From NCBI GenBank assembly GCA_029858605.1, contig JAOUET010000085.1, positions 1 to 7,689 on the forward strand: a DNA stretch of 7,689 nt. Direction: 5' to 3'. The DNA is from Coriobacteriia bacterium. Lineage in GTDB: Bacteria > Actinomycetota > Coriobacteriia > Anaerosomatales > JAENZW01. Of the stretch, positions 1-6,301 are shown one piece after another. The translations under genes were made by a program, and so were the position numbers. Numbering within the stretch: the first letter of the stretch is position 1; each line of letters begins with the position of its first letter. The notes under the pieces are model-generated. The model did not search any database and was not told the DNA's origin. It was given only the letters and a program-made list of their open reading frames with translations.

Positions 1-417
1 ACCAGGGACGGGATTTCGGTAGCACGTCGACGTGGAGCGCCGGTCGTCCTGGTGGGGAACGAGACTCAGAACCTGGCTCGCCATACCGATCGCGATGGCG
101 TGGAGGCGATACAGGTGGGCGCGGGGCGCGATGCTGCAGACTTCGCCATCGTCGAGAGGCTGGCTGCAGACGACGTAGTCGTGACGGGTGACCTGGGCCT
201 TGCAGCCATGGTTCTCGGCCGAGGAGCTATTGCGGTCAGCCCGCGCGGACGTGTGTACGCCGCGGCTACGATCGACGCCGAGCTCGCCGTGCGGCACGCG
301 GAGCAGAAGCACCGGCGTTCGGGAGGACGTACGCGCGGCCCTTCGGCGTTCGAAGACGAAGACCGCGAGCGGTTCCGTGAGGTGGTCGCCCGGCTACTCG
401 GGGGGCAATGGGGCTAG
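1..417 (+). CDS. UPF0178 (YaiI/YqxD, DUF188) family protein, 5' truncated
   Basis: The reading frame is open from the first base, so the gene begins upstream of the window; 138 codons are visible. The GTG at 52 is internal, because in-frame sequence before it (RRRGAPVVLVGNETQ) already matches the family. The family is usually about 150 residues, so roughly the first dozen or so are missing, including the usual N-terminal Asp-rich VDADACPV-like segment. Diagnostic motifs are G-x-DAAD at visible residues 42-47, VVVTGDLGLA at 59-68, the G-A-x-A-V-S-P-R-G-R segment at 75-84, and a basic C-terminal stretch ending in a GPSAFEDEDRERF-like motif. The family is widespread, small, presumably cytosolic and of unknown biochemical role; it has been linked by fold to PIN-like domains, which I recall rather than see. 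A 70-nt gap separates it from the exporter operon, so co-transcription is possible but not shown. Confidence 0.9.
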   Translation, partial: TRDGISVARRRGAPVVLVGNETQNLARHTDRDGVEAIQVGAGRDAADFAIVERLAADDVVVTGDLGLAAMVLGRGAIAVSPRGRVYAAATIDAELAVRHAEQKHRRSGGRTRGPSAFEDEDRERFREVVARLLGGQWG

Positions 418-487
418 CGGTGTGCGTTCCGCCGCACCTGGGGTATGCACTCTAGAACAGCGCTACGCATGCAGCGGAGGTATGACA

Positions 488-1441
488 ATGGAGGGGCAAG
501 GGAACGGCCTGGTGCTCGAATGCCGAGGCCTCAGGAAGGCATTCGGGGACCTTCAAGCCGTGGACGGCGTAGGGTTTTCTATCGCCGAAGGCGAAACGTA
601 CGGGCTTCTCGGCCCGAACGGCGCGGGCAAGACCACTTCCATCTCGATGATCTGCGGTCTGTTGCAGCGCGATGCGGGCGATGTATTCGTCGACGGCAAA
701 CCGCTGACCACCAGGAGCGTGGGTGCGAAGTCGGCTGTGGGCTACGTGCCCCAGGATCTGGCCATCTACCCGGACCTGACGGCCAGGGAGAACCTCGCCT
801 TCTTCGGCAGGCTGTACGGGCTTTCTGGGAACGAACTCAAGACCCGCGTCGATGAAGTGCTCGAGATCATCGGTCTGGCGGACCGCAAGAACGACAAGTC
901 GGACGAGTTCTCCGGCGGGATGAAGCGCCGCCTGAACATCGGCATCGGGCTGTTGCACGGCCCGCACCTGCTGGTCTTGGACGAGCCCACGGTAGGTGTC
1001 GACCCTCAGAGCCGCAACGCGATTCTGGAAAGCGTCGAACACCTCAGCACCGAGGGCATGGCCGTCCTGTACACGACCCACTACATGGAGGAGGCGGAGC
1101 GCCTCTGCGATCGGGTCGGCATCATCGACCATGGCAAGATCGTGGCCGAAGGCAACCGTCGCGAACTGGTCGAACTAGTGGGGCAGCGCGATCGCATCCG
1201 GCTGCGCGCTTCGGGCGATCTCGAGGGCGCGGCCGCTGCAGTGGCGGGACTGCCCGGAGTACTCGAGGCGGCAGCTCGCGAAGACGGCCTCGATTTGATC
1301 GTCGAGTGTGCGGCAGACACGCTGACCGAGATCCTTGGCGGTGTGACCCAGGCTGGCGCTACCGTGAGCAGCGTTGATGTGGACGAACCCAACCTGGAGG
1401 CCGTGTTCCTGCACCTCACCGGCCGCGCGTTGAGGGACTGA
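488..1441 (+). CDS. ABC-2 type exporter, ATP-binding subunit
   Basis: The 317-residue protein is the cytoplasmic ATPase that drives the two permeases encoded directly downstream. All nucleotide-binding motifs are intact: Walker A GPNGAGKT (42-49), Q-loop Gln89 in YVPQD, signature FSGGM (141-145), Walker B LLVLDEP (161-167) with catalytic Glu166, a D-loop near Asp172, and switch His198 in TTH. About 100 residues beyond the ATPase core form the C-terminal extension typical of DrrA-like and other multidrug or antibiotic ABC-2 ATPases. The frame is open further upstream, but the start is set by GGAGG at 476-480: ATG 488 lies 7 nt away, while ATG 482 is only 1 nt away. It ends 2 nt before the next start, so it is the first gene of a three-gene operon. 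The substrate cannot be read from the sequence; drug, lipid or natural-product export are the usual options. Confidence 0.96.
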   Translation: MEGQGNGLVLECRGLRKAFGDLQAVDGVGFSIAEGETYGLLGPNGAGKTTSISMICGLLQRDAGDVFVDGKPLTTRSVGAKSAVGYVPQDLAIYPDLTARENLAFFGRLYGLSGNELKTRVDEVLEIIGLADRKNDKSDEFSGGMKRRLNIGIGLLHGPHLLVLDEPTVGVDPQSRNAILESVEHLSTEGMAVLYTTHYMEEAERLCDRVGIIDHGKIVAEGNRRELVELVGQRDRIRLRASGDLEGAAAAVAGLPGVLEAAAREDGLDLIVECAADTLTEILGGVTQAGATVSSVDVDEPNLEAVFLHLTGRALRD

Positions 1442-1443
1442 CG

Positions 1444-2649
1444 ATGCGTACCGCACTTCTGATTGCGCGCAAAGACTTGCGCCAGCGCTTTCGCGACAGG
1501 TCGGCGCTGATATACGGGATTCTCGCGCCACTCGGGCTGGCTTTCATCTTCAGCTTCGTCTTCAACCCGATCCAGAACACCACGTTCGAGGTGGAATATG
1601 TGGTCGTCGATGAGGACGCCGGACCGATATCTGTCGCCTTCGGCCAGGCCCTCGGTGCTCTGGAGGACAACCTTGGCGCCACCGTCAGGCAGGTCGACTC
1701 CGTCCAGAAGGCCGAGGAGCAGGTGGAGACTGGCTCCGATGCTTTCGCCGGCGAGGATGAAGAGCAGGCGGATGCCGCCTTCCTCCTACCGGCGGGCCTG
1801 TCTGACGATGTCATGTCCGGACAAGGCGGGGAGATGACCGTCATCGGCGGCGCGGGTTCGGAGCTGGGTACCCAGATCGCCTATTCGGTGGCTGAAGGAT
1901 TCGCTGCGGAACTCGGTGCCGTAGAGGTCGCCGTGAAGACGGCGGTGTCCTTCGAGACAGCGCCAGACCCGGAGACTGTCGGGTTGCTGACCGAGCAGGC
2001 GGCGGCCACCAAGAACCCCGTGACCCTCGAAGACATCAGCGCCGCGACGAAACAACTCTCTGCGACGACCTACATGGCCGCCGGCATGGCGGTGTTCTTC
2101 CTCTTCTTCACGGTCTCGTTCGGCGTGAGCGGTCTTCTGGAAGAGAAGCGCATCGGGACCATGCATAGGCTCTTGGCCGCGCCCATCAGTCGACGTTCGA
2201 TCGTCATCGGCAAAGCGCTCACATCGTTCGCGCTAGGCATCGTCAGTATGACGATTCTCGTTGTCGCGACGACCATTCTGCTCGACGCCGATTGGGGCGA
2301 CCCGCTCGGTGTGGCGATGCTTGTCGTGGCAGCCGTGTTCTCGGCAATGGGCATCCTGGCGATCGTGGCCGCTACGGCCAAGACGCAGGACCAGGCGGGC
2401 AACTTCCAGGCTATCGTCTCGCTGGTGCTGGCGTTTCTCGGCGGAACATTCTTCTCGATCGCCCAGGTGGGCGGCCTCATCACGACACTGAGCTTGTTCA
2501 CTCCGCATGCTTGGTTCTTGCGCGGGCTAGGTGACCTTCAGGGCGGCGAGGTGTCGTCCGTGCTCCCCGCAGTGGCAGCGCTGCTCGCGTTCGGACTCGT
2601 GACCGGTGCGATAGCGTGGCCGTTCTTGCTCAGGGCGGTGGACCGATGA
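1444..2649 (+). CDS. ABC-2 type exporter permease subunit 1
   Basis: This 401-residue integral membrane protein has the ABC2_membrane_3 architecture. One N-terminal helix (about 21-40) is followed by a large extracytoplasmic domain (about 45-205) and then five helices near 210-231, 256-280, 288-310, 321-343 and 371-396. The segment EEKRIGTMHRLLAAPIS (233-249) is the charged cytoplasmic stretch after TM2, typical of the family, that is expected to contact the ATPase. Residues DWGDPLG (283-289) and TPHAW (353-357) recur in the next gene's product, so the two are paralogs. GAGGG at 1432-1436, inside the end of the ATPase gene, serves as ribosome-binding site for ATG 1444. The extracytoplasmic domain is acidic, with an EDEEQAD stretch near 104-110. 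The protein probably pairs with the second permease as a heterodimer. Confidence 0.94.
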   Translation: MRTALLIARKDLRQRFRDRSALIYGILAPLGLAFIFSFVFNPIQNTTFEVEYVVVDEDAGPISVAFGQALGALEDNLGATVRQVDSVQKAEEQVETGSDAFAGEDEEQADAAFLLPAGLSDDVMSGQGGEMTVIGGAGSELGTQIAYSVAEGFAAELGAVEVAVKTAVSFETAPDPETVGLLTEQAAATKNPVTLEDISAATKQLSATTYMAAGMAVFFLFFTVSFGVSGLLEEKRIGTMHRLLAAPISRRSIVIGKALTSFALGIVSMTILVVATTILLDADWGDPLGVAMLVVAAVFSAMGILAIVAATAKTQDQAGNFQAIVSLVLAFLGGTFFSIAQVGGLITTLSLFTPHAWFLRGLGDLQGGEVSSVLPAVAALLAFGLVTGAIAWPFLLRAVDR

Positions 2650-3815
2650 AGGTACTCACCATAGCCGGTACCAGCGTGCGACGACTCACGCGCGACAGAA
2701 GCAACATCTTCTTCGTCTTCATCTTGCCCATGCTGCTCATTCTGATTCTAGGCGCGGCGTTCGGGGGCAGTTCCGATCCGCGTGTGGGAGTCGTTTCCTC
2801 GGGCTCGGGTGCCCTCGGCGAAGACCTCGCTGGGAGAATCAGCGAGGTCGAAGGTATCACCGTGTCAGACTGGGAGGATAAGGACTCGCTCGTGCTCGCG
2901 GTAGAGCGCGGCCAGCTCGAGGCAGGCGTCGTCATTCCCGAGGGCTACGACGACACGCTGCGCAACAGTGAGTCCGTGACCATCGAGTTCGTTTCACGAC
3001 CCGACCCTTCCGCGGAAGCGCTGAAGAACACCGTCGATTCCGCCGCAACCGAACAGGGGGCTCTTCTGCGGGCGGCGGCGTTCACCGTGGGGCAAGGGAC
3101 GGCCGACTTCTCCGAGGCGCTAGAGACAGCCGAGGATGTAGCGGTCGCCACCAAGGGTCTGGTAATCGAACAGCGCACGGTGGGCGAACCGTTCGCGTTC
3201 GAACAGCTGGGCAGGTTCGAGCTGGGCGCCTACTCGCAGCTGCTGCTGTTCGTATTCTTGACCTCGATGACGGGGTCTGCCGCGCTGATCCAGTCCCGTC
3301 AACTCGGCGTGTCGGAACGCATGCTCTCCACGCCGACGCCCGTCCGAACGATTCTGGCCGGTGAAGCGCTCGGGCGGCTCAGCGTGGCCATGGTACAGGG
3401 GCTTCTCATCATCTTCGGCACCGCGCTGATGTTCGGTGTCGACTGGGGAGACCCGCTCGGTGCGACAGCGACGTTCCTGGTGTTCTCTCTTGGGGCGTCG
3501 GGTGTCGGCATGCTTATGGGAGCGACGTTCAAGAACGATCAGCAGGCGGGCGGCATTGGCGTCTTGGTGGGAATCGGGTTTGGCGCTCTCGGTGGTTGCA
3601 TGCTGCCGCTCTCGATAATGAAGATCTTCTCTCCGACGCTATACAACGTGGCGCACATCACTCCGCACGCATGGGGCATCGAGGCATTCGAGGAACTCAT
3701 CCTCTACGGCGGGACGATCGCCGATATCACGCTCGAACTCGCGGTACTGGCCGCTTTCGCGGCGGTCGTCTTCGCTCTCGGAGCGTGGAGGCTGAGGGCG
3801 GCACTCACCAAGTAG
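2646..3815 (+). CDS. ABC-2 type exporter permease subunit 2
   Basis: The 389-residue protein has the same plan as permease 1: a helix near 20-40, an extracytoplasmic domain (about 42-190), and helices near 194-216, 244-264, 270-292, 301-323 and 362-383. DWGDPLG (266-272) and TPHAW (339-343) sit at equivalent positions to those in its neighbour, so the pair looks like an old tandem duplication that has diverged widely elsewhere. ATG 2646 overlaps the preceding stop as ATGA, which implies translational coupling. An upstream in-frame start at 2616 would add ten residues with no membrane-protein character, so 2646 is preferred. Both permeases keep all six helices, which suggests an obligate heterodimer. 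It is the last gene of the operon. No clear intrinsic terminator with a T-tract follows its stop. Confidence 0.94.
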   Translation: MKVLTIAGTSVRRLTRDRSNIFFVFILPMLLILILGAAFGGSSDPRVGVVSSGSGALGEDLAGRISEVEGITVSDWEDKDSLVLAVERGQLEAGVVIPEGYDDTLRNSESVTIEFVSRPDPSAEALKNTVDSAATEQGALLRAAAFTVGQGTADFSEALETAEDVAVATKGLVIEQRTVGEPFAFEQLGRFELGAYSQLLLFVFLTSMTGSAALIQSRQLGVSERMLSTPTPVRTILAGEALGRLSVAMVQGLLIIFGTALMFGVDWGDPLGATATFLVFSLGASGVGMLMGATFKNDQQAGGIGVLVGIGFGALGGCMLPLSIMKIFSPTLYNVAHITPHAWGIEAFEELILYGGTIADITLELAVLAAFAAVVFALGAWRLRAALTK

Positions 3816-3977
3816 TGCTCCAGTGCAGTCTCGTACTTCCGTTAGACGCGGGTGCGCGGACGTCGCGTTGCGACTGCCGACTCGCCCACGTGGGTATCCA
3901 TTGACCCAAGACCTTTCACATCGGGCGGCGGCTTTGGGCCCGTCAGTCCAAGGGGGTTGGCGAAAGGAGAGCAGACG
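3816..3977. promoter_or_regulatory. Intergenic region with a hairpin and a 10-bp palindrome; possible promoter for the gene at 3978
   Basis: This 162-bp gap follows the exporter operon. It holds a short perfect inverted repeat GTCGC-GTT-GCGAC (3862-3874) and a perfect 10-bp palindrome CCCACGTGGG (3885-3894). A TTGACC hexamer at 3901-3906 resembles a -35 box, but there is no convincing -10 at the usual spacing. No oligo-T tract follows either inverted repeat, so a Rho-independent terminator is not supported. The region probably carries the promoter of the downstream gene, but the elements cannot be fixed by eye. Confidence 0.3.
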
Positions 3978-4721
3978 ATGCGAAAAGGGCTGTGGCGCGT
4001 TTGGCTCGGGCTCGGCCTGGCGGCACTCTCCGGAGTACTGTTCTACGTTCACTACCTGATCTTCCACGACCTGCACCACCTAGGCATATACACGATGCAC
4101 GACATCGCCTTCCTGCCGCTTGAAGTACTGATCGTGACCCTGCTACTGCACACGATGCTCGAGTGGCGCGAGCACCAGGAGTTGCTGCAGAAGCTAAACA
4201 TGGTGATTGGCGCGTTCTTCAGCGAGGTGGGCGGCGAGCTCATCGAGCGCCTGTCGGCGTTCGATACGAGACCGGACGTGCTTCACGAGCGGTACGAGGT
4301 CACGACCGATTGGACCGACGAACAGCTCAAGCGCGCGTCTGCGGACGCGATACAGCGCTCGTTCGACCTGAAGCCTACCCGGGACGGAACGACAGACCTT
4401 CGGGATTTCATGATCGCGAAGCGCCAGTTCCTCCTGCGCCTTCTGGAGAACCAGAACCTGCTCGAGAACGAGAGGTTCACGGAGGTGCTGTGGGCGGTGT
4501 TCCATCTCGGCGACGAACTGCAGCGTCGTACCGACATGGCAGCTTCTCCGGACAGCGACATGGCTCATCTTGCCGGCGACATGGAACGTGCGTACGGACG
4601 GCTCGTCGCGGAGTGGTTCGAGCACCTGCGTCACCTAAAGGTGCGGTATCCGTACCTCTACGCATTGGCCGTGCGCGCGAACCCGATGACGCTCGAGGGC
4701 CAGATCGAGGTGCTCGGCTAG
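3978..4721 (+). CDS. Uncharacterised two-helix membrane protein with a His/Asp-rich loop
   Basis: The protein has 247 residues. The start is set by AAAGGAGA at 3963-3970, 7 nt before ATG 3978; the frame is open upstream to 3852 but without a site. Two membrane helices lie near residues 7-29 and 43-61. In and between them is a cluster HYLIFHDLHHLGIYTMHD (25-42) with five histidines and two aspartates; His58 and His66 lie nearby. A conserved-looking stretch KLNMVIGAFFSEVG (72-85) follows, then a cytosolic, charged, probably helical domain with FTEVLWAVFHLGDELQRR (167-184) and an ending with YPYLYALAVRANP (224-236). I recognise the general pattern as a recurrent uncharacterised family in anaerobic bacteria and archaea, from memory only, and know no function. 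The His/Asp cluster could bind a metal or haem, which is inference. It has its own ribosome-binding site and sits 162 nt from the exporter, so it may be independently transcribed. Confidence 0.88.
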   Translation: MRKGLWRVWLGLGLAALSGVLFYVHYLIFHDLHHLGIYTMHDIAFLPLEVLIVTLLLHTMLEWREHQELLQKLNMVIGAFFSEVGGELIERLSAFDTRPDVLHERYEVTTDWTDEQLKRASADAIQRSFDLKPTRDGTTDLRDFMIAKRQFLLRLLENQNLLENERFTEVLWAVFHLGDELQRRTDMAASPDSDMAHLAGDMERAYGRLVAEWFEHLRHLKVRYPYLYALAVRANPMTLEGQIEVLG

Positions 4722-4729
4722 ACTCGGCG

Positions 4730-5713
4730 TCAGTCCTCCGTCCAGACGAGTTTCCCCGACGTGTTGACGTATCCATCGTTGCCTTCGACTATCACGAAGG
4801 CGATTCCATCGAGGAACGCTTCGGCCACGTCGAACTGAGGCTCGATCACCCACTCCCCGGATGCGTCTATGTATCCGAGAAGACCCTGCTCGCTCTCGGC
4901 GGGAGCGAGCCCGTCGTAGAAGGAAGACGCCCACGGGAACTGCGCCTCGATGGCGACATCGCCGTTCGTGTCGAGGAAGCCGAAGCTTCCATCTTGAGAG
5001 AAGAGTGCGAGACCGCTCTCGGTGAACTCGTAGATCTGATGGTCGTACGGGCCCAAAACGAGGTTGCTCTCCATGTCGATGTATCCGAATCCATCGTCAA
5101 CCGAGACAGGTGCGAGTCCTGCTCCGAAGGTTCCCGCGGATTCGTATTCCGGCTCTATGACCCACTCGCCGCTAGTGTCGATGTGACCGATCAGGCCGGT
5201 GTCCTCGACCTCGACAACGGCGAGCCCCTCACTGAACCCGGCAGCATCCGAGAAGACCGGCTCAATGACCATCTCTCCGGTTTCGTCTATGTACCCCCAG
5301 AGCCCGTCGACGCGCACCCGTGCGCGGTCGTCACTGAGGTTGAGGGCCTTCTCGAACTGCGGCTCGATGGCAAGCTCTCCGGTTCTGCCGACGTATCCCC
5401 AAAGGTCGGAGTCCTTCGGCCTAACCGGGCCGAACCCGTCGACGAGGGGCTGTCCCTCTTCGAAGCGTGGCGACATGACGACTGTGCCGCTCGAGTCGAT
5501 GTAGCCGACGCCATCCTTCGTCGTGACCGGGTAGAGGGTCCCCGTCGATTCCAGCACCGCGGGAAGCGGCTCGTCGTTGGATCCGTTGGTCGCCGACTCG
5601 TCAGTGCATCCGATCAGCGCTAGCGCGAGGATGAGCCACAAGAACGGTATCAGGCGAGCCAGGTGGGAGCCCGCTCCCTTCAACGCAGTTGCCGACGCGC
5701 CGGTCCTAGCCAC
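4730..5713 (-). CDS. WG-repeat lipoprotein
   Basis: The 327-residue product is predicted to be exported and anchored by lipid. A basic n-region leads into a hydrophobic core (21-35) and lipobox LIGC with Cys36, followed by a Ser/Asn/Asp/Glu-rich linker to about residue 55. The rest is eight WG-type units (consensus xGYID-x-x-G-x-x-VIEP-x-F) beginning near residues 69, 105, 139, 175, 209, 244, 279 and 313, a period of 34-36 residues. The last unit is incomplete. GTG 5713 is chosen as start because the mRNA carries GGTGAT, an extended Shine-Dalgarno match, just upstream. The frame stays open to ATG 5866, but that would put about 86 residues before the lipobox cysteine. WG repeats are thought to form beta-rich solenoid or propeller-like folds and are often extracellular; the ligand is unknown. 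The stop lies 8 nt from that of the convergent gene. Confidence 0.88.
   Translation of the reverse strand: MARTGASATALKGAGSHLARLIPFLWLILALALIGCTDESATNGSNDEPLPAVLESTGTLYPVTTKDGVGYIDSSGTVVMSPRFEEGQPLVDGFGPVRPKDSDLWGYVGRTGELAIEPQFEKALNLSDDRARVRVDGLWGYIDETGEMVIEPVFSDAAGFSEGLAVVEVEDTGLIGHIDTSGEWVIEPEYESAGTFGAGLAPVSVDDGFGYIDMESNLVLGPYDHQIYEFTESGLALFSQDGSFGFLDTNGDVAIEAQFPWASSFYDGLAPAESEQGLLGYIDASGEWVIEPQFDVAEAFLDGIAFVIVEGNDGYVNTSGKLVWTED
4733..5509 (-). repeat. Tandem array of eight WG-type protein repeats (about 105 bp period)
   Basis: This repeat array lies within the lipoprotein gene. Units share a GY[IV]D...G...[VA]IEPQF-like core. Units 3, 4 and 7 are nearest the consensus; unit 5 (GYIDMESNLVLGPYD) and unit 8 (GYVNTSGKLVWTED) are degenerate. 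The Trp of the name-giving WG pair survives in only two units, replaced elsewhere by Phe, Leu, Ile, Val or Asp. At the DNA level the units have diverged, so recent slippage or expansion is not indicated. Confidence 0.88.
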
Positions 5714-5744
5714 GTGAATCACCAACCCCTTGTCGGATGCTTCG

Positions 5745-5750
5745 ATGATA
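5745..5750 (-). promoter_or_regulatory. Possible -10 element for the WG-repeat gene
   Basis: The minus strand reads TATCAT here, a 5-of-6 match to the TATAAT consensus, about 31 nt before the chosen GTG start. That would give a short leader containing the ribosome-binding site. No good -35 hexamer is found 16-18 nt upstream, so this is only a candidate. Confidence 0.22.
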
Positions 5751-5845
5751 CATCTGGGAGAAGGCAAGCTGCGAGGCGGCGGACCGGACTCGAGACCGGC
5801 GCCACGGGGTCCGAGCAGTGTTCGTTCAATCATGAGGGACGCAAA

Positions 5846-5869
5846 CGGGTGCCGCATGCGCGGCACCCG
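5846..5869 (-). terminator. Strong hairpin, possible terminator of the 61-residue membrane protein gene
   Basis: A perfect 10-bp GC-rich inverted repeat has arms CGGGTGCCGC (5846-5855) and GCGGCACCCG (5860-5869) around a 4-nt loop. On the minus strand it is followed by TTTGCGT, a weak T-tract. It lies about 70 nt beyond the stop of the minus-strand gene 6123-5938 and before the WG gene, where a terminator would be expected. On the plus strand it is followed by GAATACGTGAG, which does not look like a terminator. Confidence 0.5.
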
Positions 5870-5937
5870 GAATACGTGAGTATCTATTTCGAGCTTGCTC
5901 GGACTCGTGCTCGCTCTGTTGGGTTGCGGTCTCTCTG

Positions 5938-6123
5938 CTAGGCGACGCGGGCGGTTTCGGCCTGAGGGATCGAGATGTCCTCGCGGACCTCCCCGCGGGC
6001 GCTGGCCCTGTGCGCTGCAACAGTGTCGTATGTCAGCAGCCCGAAGAAGAACAGGGTGCCGAGAGCGACGAGCACGGATCCCGCGATTGCGGTGATCAGC
6101 AATGCTCCAGCTACGAACAACAT
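5938..6123 (-). CDS. Small membrane protein, 61 residues
   Basis: Residues 2-32 are almost entirely hydrophobic, forming one long or two tightly spaced membrane helices (LLITAIAGSVLVALGTLFFFGLL is the core region, about 8-30). A polar tail of about 30 residues follows, with both charges (HRASARGEVRED). The coding call rests on an excellent ribosome-binding site on the minus strand, GGAAGGAG at 6137-6130, 6 nt before ATG 6123, and on a clean membrane-protein composition. I do not recognise the family. It is divergent from the response regulator at 6302, sharing a 178-bp upstream region, which makes it a candidate target or accessory of that two-component system. A hairpin at 5846-5869 probably ends its transcript. 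Small single- or double-pass proteins next to sensor kinases sometimes modulate the kinase; here that is only inference. Confidence 0.75.
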   Translation of the reverse strand: MLFVAGALLITAIAGSVLVALGTLFFFGLLTYDTVAAHRASARGEVREDISIPQAETARVA

Positions 6124-6301
6124 GGCAGGCTCCTTCCGTGCAGGTACGTATCAGGAGGGTACCCGGGATGGAACTCGCACGTGGCGTTTGTGAGCAGGTC
6201 TTTTCCGAACCTTAACCCCATGCTAACGTGGCTCACCGTATGCTTTTGTATGCCAGGCGGGTAGAAGTTGATATGAACAGCGACACGTTGGCCGGACGGG
6301 G
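6124..6301. promoter_or_regulatory. Divergent regulatory region between the small membrane protein and the response regulator
   Basis: This 178-bp region must hold both promoters. On the minus strand GTTAG and GTTAA occur with an 11-bp period (plus-strand CTTAACC 6211-6217 and GCTAACG 6222-6228), followed by GCTCACC at 6231-6237. OmpR/PhoB-type regulators commonly bind short direct repeats with 10-11 bp spacing, so these could be autoregulatory sites. A second direct repeat, GTATGC at 6238-6243 and 6248-6253, has a 10-bp period. No convincing -35/-10 pair could be fixed for either gene. Confidence 0.4.

Noticed and set aside
422..437. GTGCG / CGCAC inverted repeat after the UPF0178 gene as a terminator
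   Set aside because: The stem is only 5 bp with a 6-nt loop and has no T-tract, so it is not distinguishable from chance in GC-rich DNA.
188..487. N-terminal extension of the ATPase frame upstream of ATG 488
   Set aside because: This part overlaps the UPF0178 gene in another frame and has Arg/Ser-rich translation unlike ABC ATPases. The ribosome-binding site at 476-480 marks 488 as the start.
452..1132. Minus-strand frame of 226 codons antisense to the ATPase gene
   Set aside because: It is a shadow of the ATPase coding sequence; the plus-strand frame carries every ABC motif and a good start.
3852..3977. 42-codon upstream extension of the His-rich membrane protein
   Set aside because: It would put a polar stretch in front of a clear first membrane helix and has no ribosome-binding site, whereas AAAGGAGA sits at the right distance from ATG 3978.
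4163..5623. Long plus-strand open frame of 486 codons overlapping the His-rich membrane protein gene and antisense to the WG gene
   Set aside because: It runs through two better-supported genes in other frames, has no ribosome-binding site, and its translation is low-complexity and rich in Arg, Glu and Val, as expected for the reverse frame of a GC-rich repeat gene.
5714..5866. 51-codon N-terminal extension of the WG lipoprotein to ATG 5866
   Set aside because: It would place the lipobox cysteine near residue 87, far too deep for a signal peptide, and would run into the hairpin at 5846-5869.
5895..6095. Plus-strand frame opening with a lipoprotein-like LGLVLALLGC
   Set aside because: Only the first residues look like a signal peptide. 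The remainder is Arg/Pro-rich, antisense to the small membrane protein gene, starts at TTG and has no ribosome-binding site.
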